The notes beneath the pieces were generated by a model. It was not told the DNA's origin. It made no database searches and saw only the letters and a program-made list of their open reading frames with translations. Below, one piece after another: positions 32,708-43,400 of a stretch of 64,000 nt of DNA (the stretch's first letter is position 1; each line of letters begins with the position of its first letter). Source of the DNA: Rhizophagus irregularis (taxonomy: Eukaryota; Glomeromycota; Glomeromycetes; Glomerales; Glomeraceae); assembly GCF_026210795.1 (NCBI RefSeq), contig NC_089449.1, forward strand, positions 124,001 to 188,000, in the 5' to 3' direction. The position numbers and the translations under genes were made by a program.

Positions 32708-32864
32708 AAACTAGGAAACGGGAACCGTTGTAAGTCCGGAACGAAAAACTAAAATTTGCCGATTTCATTGGGTGACGATCACGCGGCGGACAGAGAAACT
32801 CACGTGATCGATTTTTTTTTCATAGTGCGTAGACATATATTGTCCTTCGCTTCGCTCCGGACAA
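32708..32864 (-). mobile_element. Small non-autonomous repeat element, copy 2 (inverted)
   Basis: The reverse complement has the same order of blocks as 7428-7666: TTGTCCGGAGCGAAGCGAAG at its start, then ATATGTCTACGCACTATG, TCACGTGAGTTTCTCTGTCC, and finally CTTACAACGGTTCCCGTTTC. It is shorter by about 80 bp and lacks the 42-bp tandem repeat. Confidence 0.7.
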
Positions 32865-33547
32865 TTAACCCAGCATAAGATTAACATGACTCTTGTGCGA
32901 TATTTTTGAAAAAAAGTCTAAATAAAATTTTATCACTGGCAACATTACACAATTACCAATCAAATTGGTAAAAATCCGGTAACATATAAATTTTCAATGT
33001 CTCAACATGATGATAATTGTTTTTTACGGAGTATGAATACTTTTAATCTTTATTAAATTCTTTCTCAAAATTTAGAATTTTGTTAAAATTGTTAATGATA
33101 AAATCACTAATTATAAAATTCTAATAATATATTTTTATATGGCGCACGCCAGCGTTACGGTTCGCAGTTACATTTCGTTCCATTCCTAATATTGAAGCTT
33201 CTTTATAGAAGATAATAAATAGAATTTACATTACTGCTGTAATTTATAAATATTGGTCTTACACAAAATGCCCGAACTCTGGAGTGAGAATGACATACTT
33301 AACTGGACACTTTGTAATGAAAAATAATAATTGTCCATATTTGACCAAATAATTTCGAAAGAAAGTATTTTATTTAACTAAAAATATGTATATAATCATA
33401 GAAAGTTTGTAAAACAAATGTTGGATGATATAAAACTATTGTTTATATTTTACTTTCAAAGCATAATTTGTATTCACGCATTTAAGTTTATTTTTAAGTC
33501 ACAGAGTCATTTAAGTCACAGAGTCATTAGTTTCAAAAGATTTTCTA

Positions 33548-33757
33548 TTACTTACATTCACAATGTTCATCGCATGTAACGCAATTGTCGCATGTAGTTA
33601 AGTTATCACACCTTATAGTGTAATCTTCGTCATGTTCAACGAACTTGCACTTTCGATCACCTTGAAAAAAAAAAAAGTTAGCAGTTAGTTATTAGACAAC
33701 ATTCTAGCATAAGACCAATGACTCTGTGACTCTGTGACTTATTATAAACTTACTCAT
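33548..33757 (-). CDS. Small cysteine-rich protein, paralogue 2 (38 aa)
   Basis: Same architecture as the gene at 29468-29688: exon 1 is ATGA (33757-33754), GTAAGT donor, 93-bp intron, CAAG acceptor, exon 2 33660-33548. The product is MSDRKCKFVEHDEDYTIRC, then DNLTTCDNCVTCDEHCECK. All seven cysteines align with paralogue 1, and the length difference before the second cysteine is a whole codon. The charge pattern (DRK start, acidic middle) is also kept. Exon 2 ends at TGT AAG TAA, which overlaps a GTAAGTA donor consensus, so another exon is possible. Function unknown. Confidence 0.6.
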
Positions 33758-35268
33758 TATAATTATAAGCACCTTTTTAAAATAAAGTGAGAAAGTTGTC
33801 TTTAAATAAAGAAATTTTCTCACCGCCACAGTAGTACCACACCATCACATAATTGCTTATCAATAATCAAAGTTTTTCGATGACTCAATGTGACAATCCC
33901 ATTATCGGAATTTGACGTATTCCAATTACTATTTATAACCTAATTAATATTTATTGTTTCGAAGGTCATTATACTTTTAGGAGTTAGAATGAAAAATCGA
34001 TGATCCAGTGACTGTAACTCACGTGATCATAAAAACCAAAAAAATTATAACTAAAAAAGACTTCAAAGATGCAATAAAACAAAACAATGTAAACCGACTA
34101 TCGAAGACTAAAAGAAATTACTTACTGATAGCTTTTTTTACGTTACTTAATCATCGATTCTCAAGCATAATAACTGAACGACAAAAAAAGATGAGCGGCA
34201 TAAAATCAAATTTACGTTTCAAAATATTATATATTTTTTTTTTAAAAAAAAAATAAATTGGATAGGATTAATACATGGACCATATAAAAATTTTTTTTTA
34301 CTGCGAGTAAATCATTAAATTATGAATATTTATCTGTAAAGAACATTTATTTACCTTCGCCATTTCAATTTAATAAAGAATTTTTTTCGAGTTCTATAAA
34401 GAAGAAAAAGAATAAACAAGAAAAAAAGAAAAAATAAGTTGATCGAATTATTGAAACAATTGTAAATGTATACAAAGTCACATGATTTTTTTTTTTTTGG
34501 TTGAAACTAAAAAAAATTATTGAAGAACAAATCATGAACTTAGTTGTTGACATTGTGTAACATTTATTCATTGGGCGTCTATTGTCTGCGCCACAATAGT
34601 CAAATGTTAATTGTTTCCAAATTTATAAAACAAGAATAAAGTTTTACATTCGTATGACACAATTTACGTATTTGCGTGTAATACCCGAGAACATTTTGTT
34701 TTATTGCACATATCAGATATCAACAAATTATTTGATGAATATCTTTACAAAGGATACAACGTTATATATATAATAATAATGACAATTGTGGAAACATTGA
34801 AATACCAAATAAGATGGGTTCACAATTCACTCAAAATTTATATAGCATTAATTTAATGGAATTCTTAAAGAATAATATTAAAAAAGATTAAACATTGTAT
34901 TTATTAAACGGAAATTATATACTTTCAAGTTTTATAAATAGATAAATATAGTTATAATCCGTGCGTATAAACCACCAAGTTAATTGTATTTATCGTATTT
35001 GGTATTTTATTGGTTGTATTCAAAGTTTATGCCAAATTTGTCAACATGAGGGCTAATTTTTTGAAGAGAGATAACTGTGCTTCATACCTTTTTGATTATA
35101 TTAATAAATAAATCACAAGGTTATATCATTTGTGTTTGATCTTTGATCCTATTGTGTGTTTCAAAGTTGTCTCGGAGTTAATAATGCCGATTACTGCGAC
35201 TGTTCCTGATATTTTTTATTTAAACTCATTCCAATTTCCCTTTTTTCTGAAAAAATCAAAAATTCAAA
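33758..35268. other. Intergenic region upstream of the F-box gene
   Basis: 33770-33940 is the 5' flank of the duplicated Cys-rich unit. Beyond it there are long T and A runs and no supportable gene. The plus frame 34008-34256 and minus frame 34365-34571 are low-complexity. Confidence 0.35.
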
Positions 35269-36585
35269 ATGGCTTCTACACTTCCAACACTCTGTTTTGA
35301 CGAGATATTCGGATATTTGCGTGGCGATACTCCTTCTTTGTATGCATGTGCCCTGGTTAACCGTAACTGGGGGTGGCATGCCATTCGAGAATTATGGCGT
35401 GATCCGCTCATCGTTGTCAAGTCTCCAAACCGTCGAGAAAAACTTTTTAACTTGCTTCTGTTATTCCTTGATGATTCTAATGCTAAGTCATTACGTGAAC
35501 CATACCTGACATATATGAGAAAACTCAACTTTGCGGAACTTGTGAAAGCCGGTAAAATTCAGAATAAAATCAGCCTGAGATTAATTAAAGCGCTCTCTCG
35601 TGCGATCGTCAGCCATAGCAACAATCTTCAGGAGCTCGATAATGACCTAATCGCACCTCTCTTTCAGAACCGTCTTTATATAAAAAGAAATACATTGATA
35701 GTTCCACAATTCAACTTTTTTAAATTTCCAGGCGCTAATATTTCTTTTACCAATTTGAAGTGCTTATTCATTGACAACCTGAATGCTTATCAGATTTTGA
35801 AATCTGCCGTTAATATTGCTCCAAGCCTTGTTGAGATTACCATACGTTTATACTGCGAAAATTACTTAGATAGACGTGACACAATGACTTATAAAAACGA
35901 GGAATTACTTCCCACGACTTCATTAACCTTACTTAATTCATTTCTAAAATTGGAACGCTTTAATATTATCGAAGGTCCAAGGACTAGATGGCGAGCTCTT
36001 GATGCTGATATATTTCTGTGTCAAGTTGGTCATAAACTTCCCACAACAGTCAATCATTTTGGATTCGATATCGATTGTGAATTTTCTGTTGTAGCTCTTA
36101 ACAAGTTCCTTAGTTGCACTGCGCATCACATAAAGACACTTTCATTCGCTAGATGCACGAAATTCAACAAAAATCATTTGAAAGCCATCTATCAGCATAA
36201 AGATTTACAAATCGACGCATTGAACATCCCTTGGCCTGGAAATTTTGATAAATTTACTTTATACAAGGCAAAAAAGCGAATTACGACAGTTCGTTTCGAT
36301 TCCACTGGAACCAATAAATTTAATGATTCTGACGCTTCCGACAATGAAGTCTATAACACTGACGATTCGTACTTTAGACGCAATAAACGTGACTATTATA
36401 ACCAAGCGTATGATAGTAGTTCTGATCACGACTCAAGCGCATCGTACGCCGAGCGTCGTAGTCGCTACTATTATGAAGAAGATAATGATTCCTTTTTTAT
36501 TACAAGCGAAAAAGAAATATTCGGCAATGATAAATACTACGAATGTTGTAATAAATCTAGCAGTGAAGAGGATGAAGATAGGTAG
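35269..36585 (+). CDS. F-box domain protein
   Basis: Single exon, 438 aa. Residues 4-48 are an F-box: LPTLCFDEIFGYLRGDTPSL, then ALVNRNWGWHAIRELWRDP. This would bind Skp1 in an SCF ubiquitin ligase. The middle is a leucine-rich, repeat-like substrate region (SFTNLKCLFIDNL, PSLVEITIRLY, HIKTLSFARCTKFN). The last 95 residues are a disordered, Asp/Ser/Tyr-rich acidic tail (DSDASDNEVYNTDDSYF ... SSSEEDEDR). F-box proteins of this layout are abundant in Rhizophagus (recalled). The coding sequence is visibly less AT-rich than its flanks. The target is unknown. Confidence 0.88.
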   Translation: MASTLPTLCFDEIFGYLRGDTPSLYACALVNRNWGWHAIRELWRDPLIVVKSPNRREKLFNLLLLFLDDSNAKSLREPYLTYMRKLNFAELVKAGKIQNKISLRLIKALSRAIVSHSNNLQELDNDLIAPLFQNRLYIKRNTLIVPQFNFFKFPGANISFTNLKCLFIDNLNAYQILKSAVNIAPSLVEITIRLYCENYLDRRDTMTYKNEELLPTTSLTLLNSFLKLERFNIIEGPRTRWRALDADIFLCQVGHKLPTTVNHFGFDIDCEFSVVALNKFLSCTAHHIKTLSFARCTKFNKNHLKAIYQHKDLQIDALNIPWPGNFDKFTLYKAKKRITTVRFDSTGTNKFNDSDASDNEVYNTDDSYFRRNKRDYYNQAYDSSSDHDSSASYAERRSRYYYEEDNDSFFITSEKEIFGNDKYYECCNKSSSEEDEDR

Positions 36586-37315
36586 ATTTATGAAGGGATA
36601 CTGTATTTAATACAATTTTAATATTTATTTTATTTAACATTTTAGAACCACTAAAACCATTATAGAATTTTACATAATTTTATTTTTTTATAAATATAAA
36701 AAACATTAAATTAATAAAAAAATATTAATAATAAAATCAACATTTTTTATTGACATTGGATGTTATGTATATTGCTTCTATAAATAGACCGAAAGCTTCG
36801 TGAGATTGCAAGGTTTCGGTTCGTAGTTCATTAATTTTTTTAGGGATGTTAAATGATTTGTATATTACTGTTCGAGATTTCGTTCGAATTAGTCTCGCTT
36901 TCCACCACACGTGGAAAATTATCAAAATGAACTACGTCCGTCGCACATGCACAAATAAAATTTCAAGATTTTTGAGTTTCTACTTTCTAGCGAGAATTGA
37001 GGAGGTAGGAGGTGGCACTGCTACTGCGCCTTTCATATGACGTGCATCTTAATTTAGCGTTATACTAAAAATTCTAAAAAGTCATGCGTGAATATTCGAA
37101 AATCAATTTCACGTGATTGACATACGTTAAACAAATTATTCAAATTGTAATTGTCTAACTGAATTCTAACTAGATTTGGACACATTATGAAATTACAATT
37201 GATTTTTTTGGTTATATCTCGGAGAATTTTAATAAATATAATTCCGTAAAATTTCATACTTTCATCTTTTTTTTTTATTGTTACACCTCGTAAAAAAAAA
37301 AAAAAAAAATTAAAA
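36586..37315. other. Intergenic region between the F-box gene and RNF213-like gene A
   Basis: AT-rich. A run of 18 A (37291-37308) directly precedes the start codon of gene A. A minus-strand frame at 36737-36925 has no known domain. Confidence 0.4.
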
Positions 37316-39955
37316 ATGTCAAATAGAACAATTAAGTTTCATATTCATTTACCAGGAGGGATAGAAAATATTGGACAACCAATAGTTCTTGGTGATGGAA
37401 AAGAATTAGGATTTTGGCAAAAACCTATTGTAAAATTACGACAACCATTTCCTGAAAATTTAACTTATTGGCAATCTGAATTGATAACTATTTCTTTACC
37501 AAATTTTTCTAAAACAAATAATATAAAATATAAATTCGCAATTCATATACCAACATCTATTAATGAAGAAGAAGGGGAAAATGTATTTGAAGGAAATAGT
37601 CCTGAAGATGATCGTATGTTGGATATTGAAAGAGAGAATCAATTTGCTATTTGGAAAAATAATTCTGATTTAAGTCAAAAATTGAATATACATATTGATA
37701 AAATTTATGATTATGCATTTGTGAATTATATTTTTAATTCTATTAGATTTTATAATCTTAAAGATAAAATTTTAGAATATCAATATTTATTATATTATTA
37801 TAATGATATTACAATTCACGCTTCAAATATTGATTATATTATTAATAATATTAAATATGAATTAAAAGAAAGAAGGATTTTTTTATGTCTTCTTTTAGGA
37901 CATTATATTTCGAAACAAGAATTTAATTATGAATTACCAAAATTTTTTCCATCCGGATTATTACTCGATGTAATTGATAATTATAAACAGAAAAATTTAC
38001 CTTCAATTACCAAAAATCCGATGAAAATCGCTATTACTTGTTTAGTTCAACATAATGCTTTTCAACATCAATTTCGTTGGGTCAAAATTTTTACAATTGC
38101 GGCAGAAATCGATCCCGAATTTATCTTCATTTATTATTTAAAAGATTTAAGTTATCCTAATGATAATTTATTAGAAAATTTTATTAGGGAATTGGAAATT
38201 ATTAGTCCTTATATTAATAATACTAAGAATATTGAATTTGAAGTTTATATTAATCTTGCAAAGGTAATTATTAATATATATTGTATATATATATATTGGT
38301 GTAATCAAATTAATATTAATAACTTTTACCTTTTTTTTTTTGATAGTGGTTAATTGAAATATGTCATAATAATAACGCTCTTTTTAAACTTTGGTTTGAT
38401 ATTCTTTTGCATAATAAAGCAATTGACAATAATATTTTCAAGTTTTTTATTGAACGAATTCAAAAGAATATTTCTAATGATGATATTATTAACTTGGAAA
38501 ATCGATTTAATAGGGTTCCAAAAAAAATTCAAGGTTATATTTCTGAAGCCTTTAGATATCATGCTATACAATCACTTTCAAATCCATTTATGGAATGGTC
38601 TTATCAAGAAATATCTTCTATAAAAAGATTTCTTCAAAATGATAACTTAAATTGGAATAAAAATGATTTAATTCAATCATTAGAATTAATATCTCAATCT
38701 GATAATTTAGAATTATTAAAATTATTTCCTGAATTATTGGATAATTGGTTTCATAAAGATTTTACTGATGTTAAAGAAAAAAGGATACCAAAAATTTCTA
38801 ATGATTGGTTCACAAATCTTTTAGATAGATTAGAAAATATTAGTAATAAAAATGATGATAATTTTATTTTTTTAATATTTCATCAATTAGAAATTATGTT
38901 TCCTTTAATAGGTTATCGAAGAAATACTTGGAATAATTTATCAATTATTACTATAAATAGGGTAAAAGCATGTTCTGAACATCAAATAATTGGTGCAACA
39001 AAATTTATAATCAAATTAAAAGAAAATGAAGTAAAAGAATTATTTTCAAGTATAATTAAAGGAATAATGAGTGAAATTATTCAACCAATTAATGATCGAT
39101 TTATTGATAAAATATTCATGTTATGTGATTGCAAAAGTGATATATTAAATATTCCAAATACGTAAGTAATTAATAATGATTTTATTATATATATAAGAGT
39201 TTTTTCTTATTTTACTTATTTATTTATTTCAATTTTTTAGTATGTGTGAAGATATTTTATGTTATATAATGTTCACATTACAAAATCAAACGTTCATGAT
39301 TGATATCTTGGAAGTGTATTTATCTATTATTAAATCTAGTAGATTTTGGATCATTATATTGAATGCTACCGGAAATGTTGAAAATCTTAAAGCAAGTCCA
39401 TATTATCAATATATTAAAATGTCTACCTTTGAACTTAATAAATTACTTTTAGAAAAATCGTTAAATATGCGATTATTACAACAACTTTTAGATTTTTCCG
39501 ATGAACAACTTTTTCGATATTTTCGTGAGGTTATAAGAGAAAATAACGGAAATAATATGATTATCTCTAAAAATAATATTACAACACTTAGAGATTTATA
39601 TAATGATTTTGAACTTCAACTTAATCAACTTCTCGATTTTTATAATGGATTTTGTTCGGATTCTAAAGTAACTGACGTAAATCATTATATCCGTGATGTA
39701 AGACAACGTATGGAACATACCGATAATATCAGTTTAAGACAAGTGTTGACTCAAGATTATTGGGCTTTTCATGAGAAATCTTTACAAAGTGCAAGAAATT
39801 GTTATGAATTGAATGAAACTCTAATTTTTCGAAATATATTCAGAACTAATCTCCAAAATGATGCTGCTGCGACAAATGTAGAATATATAGCTCAAAAATT
39901 AGTACCAATTGTTATTGAAAAATATTATGATATTTGTGAATCATTTAAAAAATAA
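37316..39955 (+). CDS. RNF213-like gene A: truncated N-terminal copy (CBM20-like)
   Basis: Exons 37316-38263, 38347-39161 and 39241-39955 join in phase to give 825 aa. They match the first two exons and the first 40% of exon 3 of genes B and C, with the same intron positions. The start holds a CBM20-like carbohydrate-binding domain: FHIHLPGGIENIGQPIVLGD, GKELGFWQKPIVKL, YKFAIHIP, RMLDIERENQFAIWKNN. The rest is the helical RNF213 N-terminal arm. The frame stops at CESFKK where B and C continue, and no AAA core follows except a short remnant at 40060-40135. The reading frame up to the stop is clean, so it could encode a stand-alone CBM20 protein, or be a young pseudogene. It is more AT-rich in codon use than B. 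Confidence 0.75.
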
Positions 39956-40019
39956 TTCAATTATTTTTTATATTTTTTTATTAATATATTAATATTATTA
40001 ATTTTGATTTTATAAAAGG

Positions 40020-40160
40020 TTATGTATCATATAACAATGTTTGTACTTAAAATTTTGAAAGTTTAACATATTAAAGATGATTGGCTGTTAAAATCAATTC
40101 AAACTATATCCGGATGTGGTAAGGTAAATAAATTTATTCTATTTAAAAATTCGTTAGAAT
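40020..40160 (+). pseudogene. Remnant of gene A with an internal deletion
   Basis: One frame reads HIKDDWLLKSIQTISGCGK followed by a GTAAAT donor. DDWLLKSI matches exon 3 of gene C (EDDWLSKSIR, 57966), whereas GCGK plus donor matches the end of exon 4 (60800-60813). About 2.7 kb of coding sequence has therefore been removed between two points. Downstream sequence to 40440 has no recognisable exon. Confidence 0.65.
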
Positions 40161-40440
40161 TTATTTATCCATTTATATTAACTGATTTCACTTATTTTCA
40201 GGCAACCCAAACATTCATTTACTGATAAATAAAATCGGGTCACATGATTTATGACGTATCACTCGTGTACATTTTTTTTTTTATTTATTAAAAAAACTAT
40301 AGCTGATAGTCGTATTTGAAAATTCCTTTTTCATATGAATAAATAATAATATTTGAAAACAATGAATAAAAATACTGTAGAAGAAAATCTTGCAAATTGT
40401 AATGATTCTAATGATTCTACATGTAGTCAAATCTAATATT

Positions 40441-43400
40441 CTAGCGTCTCTGTTCGATCCCTATCATTATAAACTTGTAAGCATCATATGTATTAGCCAC
40501 TAACAGATTTTCCGGAAATAATTCATCAATAATATTCTCTGGAATTGTTGAGGGCCATAAATTTAATGAACTATCTTGTAAATAAACATATAGTGGCTCC
40601 ATTTCTTTTTGATTCTCTAAAGTTAAAAATCGGAACATGAACCTTTTTAGGGCTAACGAGAATGCTTCTGCTGGTATAGCTATTTTCATTGTAGTTTGCT
40701 TTTTAAAATCTACAGAATTCATTATTGCCGCCTTCATATCTGTTGAAAGTTCTTCTTTATATTTTTCATGAATATATTTAATTTTAACATCGGCGACTTG
40801 CTCTTCAACGAATTCGTATAAAGCTACCAAGTGTTTAAGTCGTAAATCGATATTTAAGAATCTAGCGAATCCTTCATGTGTAGACAATGAAGATAATTTC
40901 ACCCATTTTGAAATATAATCCTTAATGGATATGTCTTTATCTCTAACCGCTGTACGTTTAACAAAACATAGGAGAAACTCTAATGATGATAAATTTTCTG
41001 ACGCGTTATCTAAAGTATGATCTAATAAATTCATTTTTTCAATTGAGATGGGTTCTTGAGTTATTAAATTCTTAATATCACTAAGAATTCTCATATATCC
41101 TTGGAAAAGTTCCATATAATATGGGAAAGGTTCTAAATATAACTGAGACTCTGGTTGAGTTTCTAGGTAAACTTTTTCAAATACTAAAATATTTGCTAAT
41201 TCCGCTTCAATTTTTGTCAAATCATAAACAATATCTTCTCCTCTAGCAATTGCTAAATTTCTTTGACTATATGCAAGAATTTCATCATCCCATTCAAAAT
41301 TTATGATATTAACGGAACGAACTTGATCAAGATACATCGATTGAAGGCAATATTCATTAGTTGTATTTGGTCTTGCTGATTTTAACTTTGAAGTTGATGA
41401 AACAGTTTGTTCTGCATTAAATGTTGGTTCATCTAAAAACTTGAGAGACCTGCAAGTTCCAGGTTGTATTGACATAACTTCCTCTAAGAATTTATTTTGT
41501 AAGCCAACTAAAAAATCTAAGATCGCACATAAGAAGATTCCTGCATCTTTTTGTTCCATCAAACCAAAAACAACCGGAAGTTTATAAGCCATATTCGGTT
41601 TTTCTCTTGGAAGTTCATAACATTGATATCGTTTTACAAAAGGTAAGACTGTATTCCAACCTTTACAAAAGTCATCAAACGAGGTTTTTAGACCATTGAA
41701 AATTTCATGTTTTTCACCATAATTGGATTCTTTTTCTATAAATTGCCTGAAGGTCATTTCTCTCGCCTTCTGTCTTGTTAGCTGATAACCGAGTTTTGAA
41801 TTTAAAATTTGAACAAATTTTACAATAGGCAAAAGATGTTTTAGCAATTTTAATTGCTCAACATATTTGAAGAATATTGAGAGGAATAGATAATTATTTT
41901 TGCTCCTTTCCAATTCACCCAAATAATAACTATGGAAACTTTTGAAGTCAACAGATCTAATCCATCTCCATAAAGCTGGTAAACTCTCTAATCGATATTG
42001 TTTATCCATGACTAAAGTTTGATTAATTTCGTCTTCAATCATATTATTCTTTTGATTTTTGGCTAAAGTTTCGCTTAATTTCATACGATAATTAGTTGCT
42101 GTTTCAATTATATTTCTAATTTGTGGTTTAATGTAATTTATATGGAATTCAGCTTCCCAATTCTCGCGATCAGCAGATGATTTTATTTGTTGGTTTGGCA
42201 ATGGAGGCTTCTCCATCATTGAAGAAATTAGAGAATGAAATATTAACGCCAAATTCTAGTTTAAAAAAATTTAAAATTTAATTTATTATTTTATATTAGA
42301 AGACAAAACAAATAATAAGAAAAAGCTTATAGTTTACCTCATCCGAACAATTAAGAATATTCTTGAGAATTGCCCAATCATTTCGAATATGATCCATACA
42401 ATACTTTTCAGCATCGGTAGCAGTTTGATTGTTTTTTCTAAGAAAAGCAAGGGCAGGTTGAGGTGCAGATGCTCCAATAAGAGCATGAACAATTAAATGT
42501 AGAATACGATATGATGTAGGTGTTAGAGATCTAACAGAATGAGTCAAAGTTTGATTAACCAGTTCTCCAATATACCCTTCTTGATCATTTACCGGTAAAT
42601 AAGTTAAATGAGTAATCATCTCAGAATCAATTCTAGTATTACCTGCTGAAAGTACATGATATTTTCCACCGATGATATTTTTACAATTTGGACATGTGCT
42701 AGTGTGATAAGCTGTAGCACATTCTCCGATGACATATTTAAAACCACATTTACAAGCAAATCTTGCAATGCTTTCTCTAGCAGCAATTACATTAATCACT
42801 ACAGATTCTTCATCGGAAATGCACGTTAAAATAAAGAGATTCTGACAATCTTGTATTCTGTGTAAGTACATTGCTAGTTGAGATGAATTCGGTTCAACCG
42901 ATGTATGAAATGCGATTATATGTGCAATAACAGATTTCAAAATCAAATCAGTATTATTAATTCTCGAATCATTAATTTGAAGTAAAAGTTGTCTATTCGA
43001 CAAGATTTTTGTTGTGATTGTTTTAAATAATACTGGGAAATTATTCATTCCAGCAAGTTCTTTGATCACGAAGTCAGCCGATTGCGTTTCTGGATGTCGC
43101 CATTCTCTTGAAGCTCTTATTGCGTGAAGACGTACAAAGAAAAGTCCAAATAAAGATAATTTAGCTGTCAGAGTAGTTTTTTTCTTAATTTTTTGTATAA
43201 ATTCTTGGAAGGGTGCCTTATTGCCTACACCATAAAAAATCATAAAGCTTTTTTCTAATTCATTATATTCAGGTAAATTACAGTATGGGTTAAAAGTCAA
43301 ACGATTTTCTTTAATATCTTCCCAATTTAAAGTTCTGAGCCATGGTAAAATTCTTTTTTGAGCTTCACAAAATTTTCTGACATCATCAATTGAAAAATCT

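Noticed and set aside
36737..36925. 62-aa minus-strand frame between the F-box gene and gene A
   Set aside because: No domain, and upstream frame is full of stops; could be a relic but nothing supports it.
40361..40437. 24-codon frame starting MNKNTVEENLANC beside the 3' end of gene B
   Set aside because: Very short and ends just before the gene B stop; resembles common N-termini but cannot be linked to an exon.
42252..42255. Separate 603-aa gene starting at 42252
   Set aside because: The apparent start is TTG, not ATG, and the exon joins in phase through an AG acceptor to the preceding exon of gene B, so it is the last exon.
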